Shown here: positions 46,700-64,000 of the stretch, in pieces
How positions within the stretch are numbered: position 1 is the first letter of the stretch
Layout of the letters: each line of letters opens with the position of its first letter
Assembly: GCF_021347895.1 (NCBI RefSeq)
Contig: NC_067113.1
Location: forward strand, 6,305,489 to 6,369,488
Direction of reading: 5' to 3'
Source of the DNA: Acanthochromis polyacanthus
Lineage: Eukaryota > Chordata > Actinopteri > Pomacentridae
DNA length: 64,000 nucleotides
Made by a program: the position numbers and the translations under genes
The notes under the pieces: model-generated
Databases searched by the model: none
Told to the model about the DNA's origin: nothing
Seen by the model: only the letters and a program-made list of their open reading frames with translations

Positions 46700-47556
46700 A
46701 TGTTCCTGTTTTCTCATCATTGCAGACTGACTCAGAAAAGATTCACTTAGGGCCTTTGTTAGTAATATTAGTGGACAGAACATTTTTTGGCTGCGTTTTG
46801 AAAGAATTCCTGAGTTCCAGAAATTCATTGTTTCTCTACTTTGGGTTGCCCTCAGGACGTACTTTGGCAAATGCTCTACCTCGATTCATCAGGACTCTTG
46901 TTTTTTTGTTTGTTTTTTTTTATTTACACAATGCAATAAATGATTTTGTTTTTTAACTGTTTACTAATACAAGTAGTTGCCACCTTCGTTAAAGTGTACC
47001 AATGTCTGTGAATGTATCCTCTTTAAGTGTTACCAGTATTTGTCAAGCCTGCAGTGATGTCTGACTACTAGTTCAGTGAAGTGGAGGAATTCTCTGGAAG
47101 GATAAAAAAGACCTGAAGAAAGCAGGCAGACTGTTCAGTTGGTACGTGCTGCTCATTTCAAAGGAGGTGTATTGGCTTGAAATGTTAAAAATAAAATATA
47201 TTTTATTAAATAAGTGAAATATGTACAGTTTGTCAGATAAATCAGTGCCATATCTACTTATGCTTATTAATGTCTGTGTGTCTCTGTCAGGAGGAAGTGA
47301 GATCAGACGTTTTGCAGCGGGAGTCATAGACTTCACTTACTTTTGTGTGTGTGTGCAGCTTTTATTTTTATGTCATATTATCATGTAACATAAATATATA
47401 TCTGTCTTAAGAGTTGCCCTTGCGTTTTGTCTCTTTCCTGTTAGATCGAGACTCCACAAAGGCCATTACAGATGATTCCATTAATATTTTATCTTAATAA
47501 AAAGAATATTTTCAAAACTTGTGACATTGTAATAAGAACATGATGTAGTACTTTGT
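46700..47556. other. Interior of the nested TIR element, no further feature
   Basis: AT-rich, no coherent coding signal seen beyond the segments listed before it. Confidence 0.35.
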
Positions 47557-49015
47557 GTGGTCCAGAAAGAGCAGCCTCCGGCTCTGTAGAAAAACTTACA
47601 GGGGTTAAAATGAACGGGGAATTCTCCTTGAATAATCCTTTTGTGTTGTAAGTATATTTTGAATGAAATCGCCAATGTAAAACGTAAATTGCGGTAGGGC
47701 CGTATTCGTGCCGCTTTCGGTAAGTGGCGCTCTCTTTAAAAAGTGTTCTAAACTTACCGGAAGTGTAGGGCCGTATTCATGCGGGGATTATTCGTGCGGG
47801 TCGTATTCGTACAGCATCCGGCTGCACACACATATTATTGCTGGCTGGGACATGAGAGCGCAAGGTTGATGCGGAGGAGATGGAGAAGCAACACCTGTAG
47901 TTTCACATCGTTTTGTACTCAAGAATGGCAAGCCCTGTATATTAAAGCTCCACTCCAAGAAAGACACGTCTTGTCTTTGAGTCAAAAGTACTCATGGTAG
48001 GGTAATACACGTTACACACAAGAACACGGCAGCAGGTCAGAAAGTCAGAGGAGTGACGTCTTGGAAAACAGGGCAGCGACTTACCGGAGAAAAGTTATTA
48101 GCTTAAGATAAATAGATAAATAGATTTTACAAGTCAAATAGACATTCGCAAAATATTGATTTCCAGCTAACATTATGTAACATTTGAGGTCCAGGAGCAA
48201 AAAGGACATGAACCAGGTAAGATAAATATTAGTGGAAGGACACAATTTAAAAAATGAATCTAATTAGAGGCTTTGTAATTAATTAATCACGACTGATTAA
48301 CAAGGGCATAGAGGTAAAAAAAAAAAAAAAAAAGCGATGTATGCAGTGTTGTCTTCATTTTAAATGCCAAAAGGATTTTGCGGCTCCCGGTGTTTTCTTT
48401 TCTGTGGGAAACGGGTCGAAATGGCTCTTTGAGTGTTAAAGGTTGCCGACCCCTGATCTAGCCTTTCTAATATTACATTTGTACACCGTTGTCAATAACA
48501 TAACAAGCAAAAAACATGCCATTATCTTTGTACAATCCTAATAACAAACTCACTCGTGCAGACAAAACATCTCTGCAGATGTAACATTGTTTTGTGTCAC
48601 TAATTTAAACATTTGTGAAAAACAGCTGTTGTAAGGTTAATAGAGTCTCTAATGCTCATCCGTTATTATTTACAAATTATTTGGCAATTTCTGTATGTTA
48701 TCTAACATTTATTTTGCAGTTAAAGTCATATAGTTTGCATTTATGGCTAATCTTAGACTCCGCCTGCGGGCTTCTTATGGCAGTTATACAGCTTTACCAA
48801 CAGGCTGTACATAACTACAGAGTTTATATACAACGTTAATTTTCTTGCACCTTGAACACCGGAGATGGTCGGAACCCTGCCCAGCCAGTGTGGTTTCTAC
48901 ACGGACCTATTTCTCAAAGCCCACCTCCACCTCCTGTTTTGAAACAACGTGGATTGAGTTCGCTGGTGTGGAGCTGCTGTGTTATGTGTGACCAGACTCC
49001 TGCTGACTGTCAACA

Positions 49016-61780
<12,765 letters not shown>

Positions 61781-63218
61781 GTGAGACCTCACTGCCTTCA
61801 TTTTAACTCCCAAACTTCACAGCATGTGGAATAAATCACCTCAAAGTTATACAGGCAATACAGCCAAAAAACATCCCTAAAGCAAACATGCAATTTGTGC
61901 ATTGACTCTTTAAGTTAGAAAGCAAGAGATCACTGTACAAAGAGAGAGTTTAATCCCAACCCAAAACTATGAATCAGTGTGAGCCGCTCCGCCGCCTTGG
62001 GGGTTAGCTGACTGGCTAGACTATCTAAGTAGAGGCCCTGGGAATGATTGAGAGGCTTTAGGTAAGAAAAGTGGTGTGTGGGGGTGGGAGCAAGGAGGGT
62101 CGAGGGAGTGGACTGTGGATGGGTTGAATGAACATTGGAATGCAGGCTCAGCAGTAAAGAGATCAAATGACAAGAAGCAGAAAGGTGGTTGGCTGATGTG
62201 GAATAAAAGCAGGGAAGGGGGCAGGCAGGGGAACAGCAGTGTTGATTTACAGGAGCCGCTTAATGTGGCCCTGTTATGTAACCGTGAGGCAGCCTGCGTG
62301 GACTGAGTGCATACACCGGTGGAAGTTCCTGAAAAGAGCAACTTACTTTACATACTCGTCATCTCCATCTACATGCACTCACACGCTTGCAGACTGACAT
62401 ACCAAATATATGTTCTGACAATCGCCCCAACCCATGCTGCCGCCTGTCATGCTTCAGAGCGAATGATCTCAGGGTGGAGGTACTTAGAAATTTGATTCAG
62501 TACTACTCCAATGACATTGCAACGGTTGCATAAATATGACAGAATGTAATGGCCCCTATTTTCATCAGCAATTCAGTTTCATGTAGATAGCACCAATTCA
62601 CAACACAAGTCATCTCAGAGCACTTCATACATAGAAGTCAAGACTTTACAGTTTTATAGAATTAAGAGAAACCCAATACATCCTATAATTCCCTTCAAAC
62701 AACCTCTTGGCAGCAACAAAAAAATCTTGTGTTTAACAGAAACAAACTTCAGACAGACTCAGTTTCAGAGACTGCAACCATCTGCATCATTCAGTAGACA
62801 AAAGTAAGACTAGAATATAATGCAAAACTTCATTCTTCCACTTTTAGAGTACTTAGAGATATCTAGTACAGTATCTTGTGCCATAAAAAAATGGCAACCA
62901 ATAGGATCTACTCTTTGTTTTAAGCCAATCAGTCAAGCATCTTCAATAAAATTAAAAGTCCAAGATAGTATGACTTGCTTGTCATTCTCAGAACTGTGAC
63001 TCCAGCAGAAGGAGGTTGGTCAACCTGTGAGCCATTACATGCAAAGCTATTTAAGTTGCATCTATAGGACACATACCTACGATTTGACAATATATAACTT
63101 TTTGGTTGTGTTTATTCAATTCATTTCTATTTTCAATGACACATTTTAAAGCTTTCTTACGCATACATTTTTGACTTTAATAAAATAATTATTTTTCTCC
63201 TAAACTGTACTTAGACAC
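61781..63218. other. nol10 intron at the right side, no recognised feature
   Basis: No exon or known repeat recognised. The next nol10 exon is not in the window. Confidence 0.4.
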
Positions 63219-63804
63219 TAGCCTAGCCGCGCTAGACAACCCACGGCAACGAATTTAATTCTCTGCCAGGGTGGGTCTAGTTACCCTCCATAAGGCTCGA
63301 GGCTGGATGCTCCTAAAACTGGCCGGACCAATCACCATGAAGTGTAGAGTCAGAAGGCGGGCGTAACGAAGTGACGACAGAGGCGCGACGATTCTGACAG
63401 AAACAACCGGCGCACAATAAACAGTTATCTTTCGACTCGGCTTTGGCCACAGCCCTTAAAGATTTGAAGCTAAAATTCAACTTGAAAGATAAACAAAGGA
63501 CGGCACTGAAGTGTTTCATTGAGAAGAAAGACGTATTTGGACTTATGATGACGGGATATGGCAAATCCTTAATATACTAGTTGGCTCCGTGGCTCCGCTG
63601 GTTGGGAAGCTAATGGGACTAATGGGCCACAATCCGCTGGTGCTCTCGGAACTACGTCAGCCTATTTGTTGCGTTGATTGGTTGTATACCTACCCAATTG
63701 CTGCAGAGGGATTTGATAGACAACCTTTTAGCCCACCTCCCTCCCTGTCGAGCTTCCCTAGACCCTTGTGCCATCAGAAACATGGGTGTAGCATGGTTAG
63801 GCTA
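63219..63804. mobile_element. 9-bp-TSD TIR element, copy M3, with RecQ-like fragment
   Basis: TAGCCTAGCCGCGCTAGACA at the left, inverse ...GGTTAGGCTA at the right, perfect 9-bp duplication CTTAGACAC (63210-63218 and 63805-63813). Unlike M1 and M2 its interior keeps part of a helicase-like gene, indicating that the family derives from a longer coding element. Confidence 0.87.
63437..63580 (+). pseudogene. RecQ-like DNA helicase fragment inside M3
   Basis: 48-codon segment: SALATALKDLKLKFNLKDKQ, then TALKCFIEKKDVFGLMMTGY and GKSLIY, ending in TAG at 63578-63580. The order (Q-motif-like LKDKQ-x-TAL, then DVFGL-x-x-TGYGKS) is the Walker A region of RecQ helicases, where the usual form is PTGYGKS. 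The TAG sits where a Gln codon (CAG) is expected. Only the beginning of the helicase core remains. Confidence 0.8.
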
Positions 63805-63813
63805 CTTAGACAC

Positions 63814-64000
63814 AGCAATGCTTTGAGCTAAGTGTTAGCATGCTAACGTGCTGATGTTTGGCAGGTATGTTCTCCATGGTTACATCTTAATTTAGCGTGC
63901 TAACATTTGCTATTGAGCACAAAATACAAAGTGCAGTTGACAATGAAAGGAACATCGATAGTTCTGCAGAACAATGTTTGACACCTAAAGATGTTGTGAG
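63814..64000. other. Right edge, nol10 intron
   Basis: Short non-coding end of the window; nothing recognised. Confidence 0.4.

Larger units (their letters stand above)
42556..47825. mobile_element. Second TIR element nested in the hAT
   Basis: Both ends start with GCAGCCGGATGCTG and continue through ACGAATACGACCCGCACGAA, ATACGGCCCTACACTTCCGG and TAGAACACTTTTTAAA-like blocks to a TTCTACAGAGCCG block. This gives about 270-bp inverted repeats: left 42556-42591 plus 44527 to about 44776, and right about 47557-47825. The left arm is split by a LINE. Target duplication and superfamily not resolved. The interior holds unrecognised gene-like segments. Confidence 0.75.
42335..48455. mobile_element. 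hAT transposon with nested insertions
   Basis: Terminal inverted repeats CAGGGGTCGGCAACC and GGTTGCCGACCCCTG, with a perfect 8-bp target duplication ATCTAGCC (42327-42334 and 48456-48463). The first about 220 and last about 630 bp are hAT sequence. The middle is occupied by a second TIR element. No hAT transposase remains visible, so the original element was non-autonomous. Confidence 0.92.

Overview
The window looks like a teleost fish nuclear genome, probably a spiny-rayed (percomorph-type) fish. Reasons: split vertebrate genes with GT-AG introns, IR/DR-type Tc1 transposons, tRNA-headed fish SINEs, long CA/GT microsatellites and very dense DNA transposons. There are no prokaryotic features. 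The conserved host genes are a Kv5.1-like channel gene (kcnf1-like, minus, 8.6-9.9 kb), the V-ATPase C subunit gene (atp6v1c2, minus, 11.9-32.8 kb, 12 coding exons, 371 codons, intact) and the 5' half of nol10 (plus, 49.0 kb to the right edge, 14 coding exons visible). KCNF1, ATP6V1C2 and NOL10 are neighbours on human 2p25, so this is conserved vertebrate synteny.

Layout: 1-1.06 kb is the right part of a Tc1 element. 1.06-8.6 kb is gene-poor with SINE pieces. 8.6-9.9 kb is kcnf1-like. The 9.3-kb last intron of atp6v1c2 (12.0-21.2 kb) holds composite SINEs, an orphan calpain-like exon, a tRNA-Lys(UUU) cluster, an internally deleted DNA element and a complete Tc1 element with an intact transposase. 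21.2-32.8 kb holds the remaining atp6v1c2 exons, separated by a fold-back element, a 9-bp-TSD element, a decayed Tc1 and a TTAA element nested in a MITE.

33.3-42.2 kb is the most striking feature. It is an 8.86-kb element with 359-bp terminal inverted repeats that carries two spliced, convergent genes: an apparently intact 466-codon rve/DDE integrase-like transposase, and a HECT-type E3 ubiquitin-ligase-like gene with two breaks. 42.3-48.5 kb is a hAT element (perfect 8-bp TSD) that holds a second long-TIR element, which in turn holds a 5'-truncated LINE. 48.9-64 kb is nol10, whose introns hold SINE, Tc1, MITE, hAT and 9-bp-TSD elements, including one three-level nest. The last of these elements carries a RecQ-helicase-like fragment. 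The nol10 exon at 61.65 kb is preceded by a (TG)78-T5-AG acceptor, an arrangement like the length-sensitive CFTR acceptor.

The host genes are housekeeping or physiological genes that do not form a pathway together. The mobile elements are independent. All exon joins were made by eye from reading-frame continuity, GT/AG sites and similarity to remembered protein families. No alignment was run.
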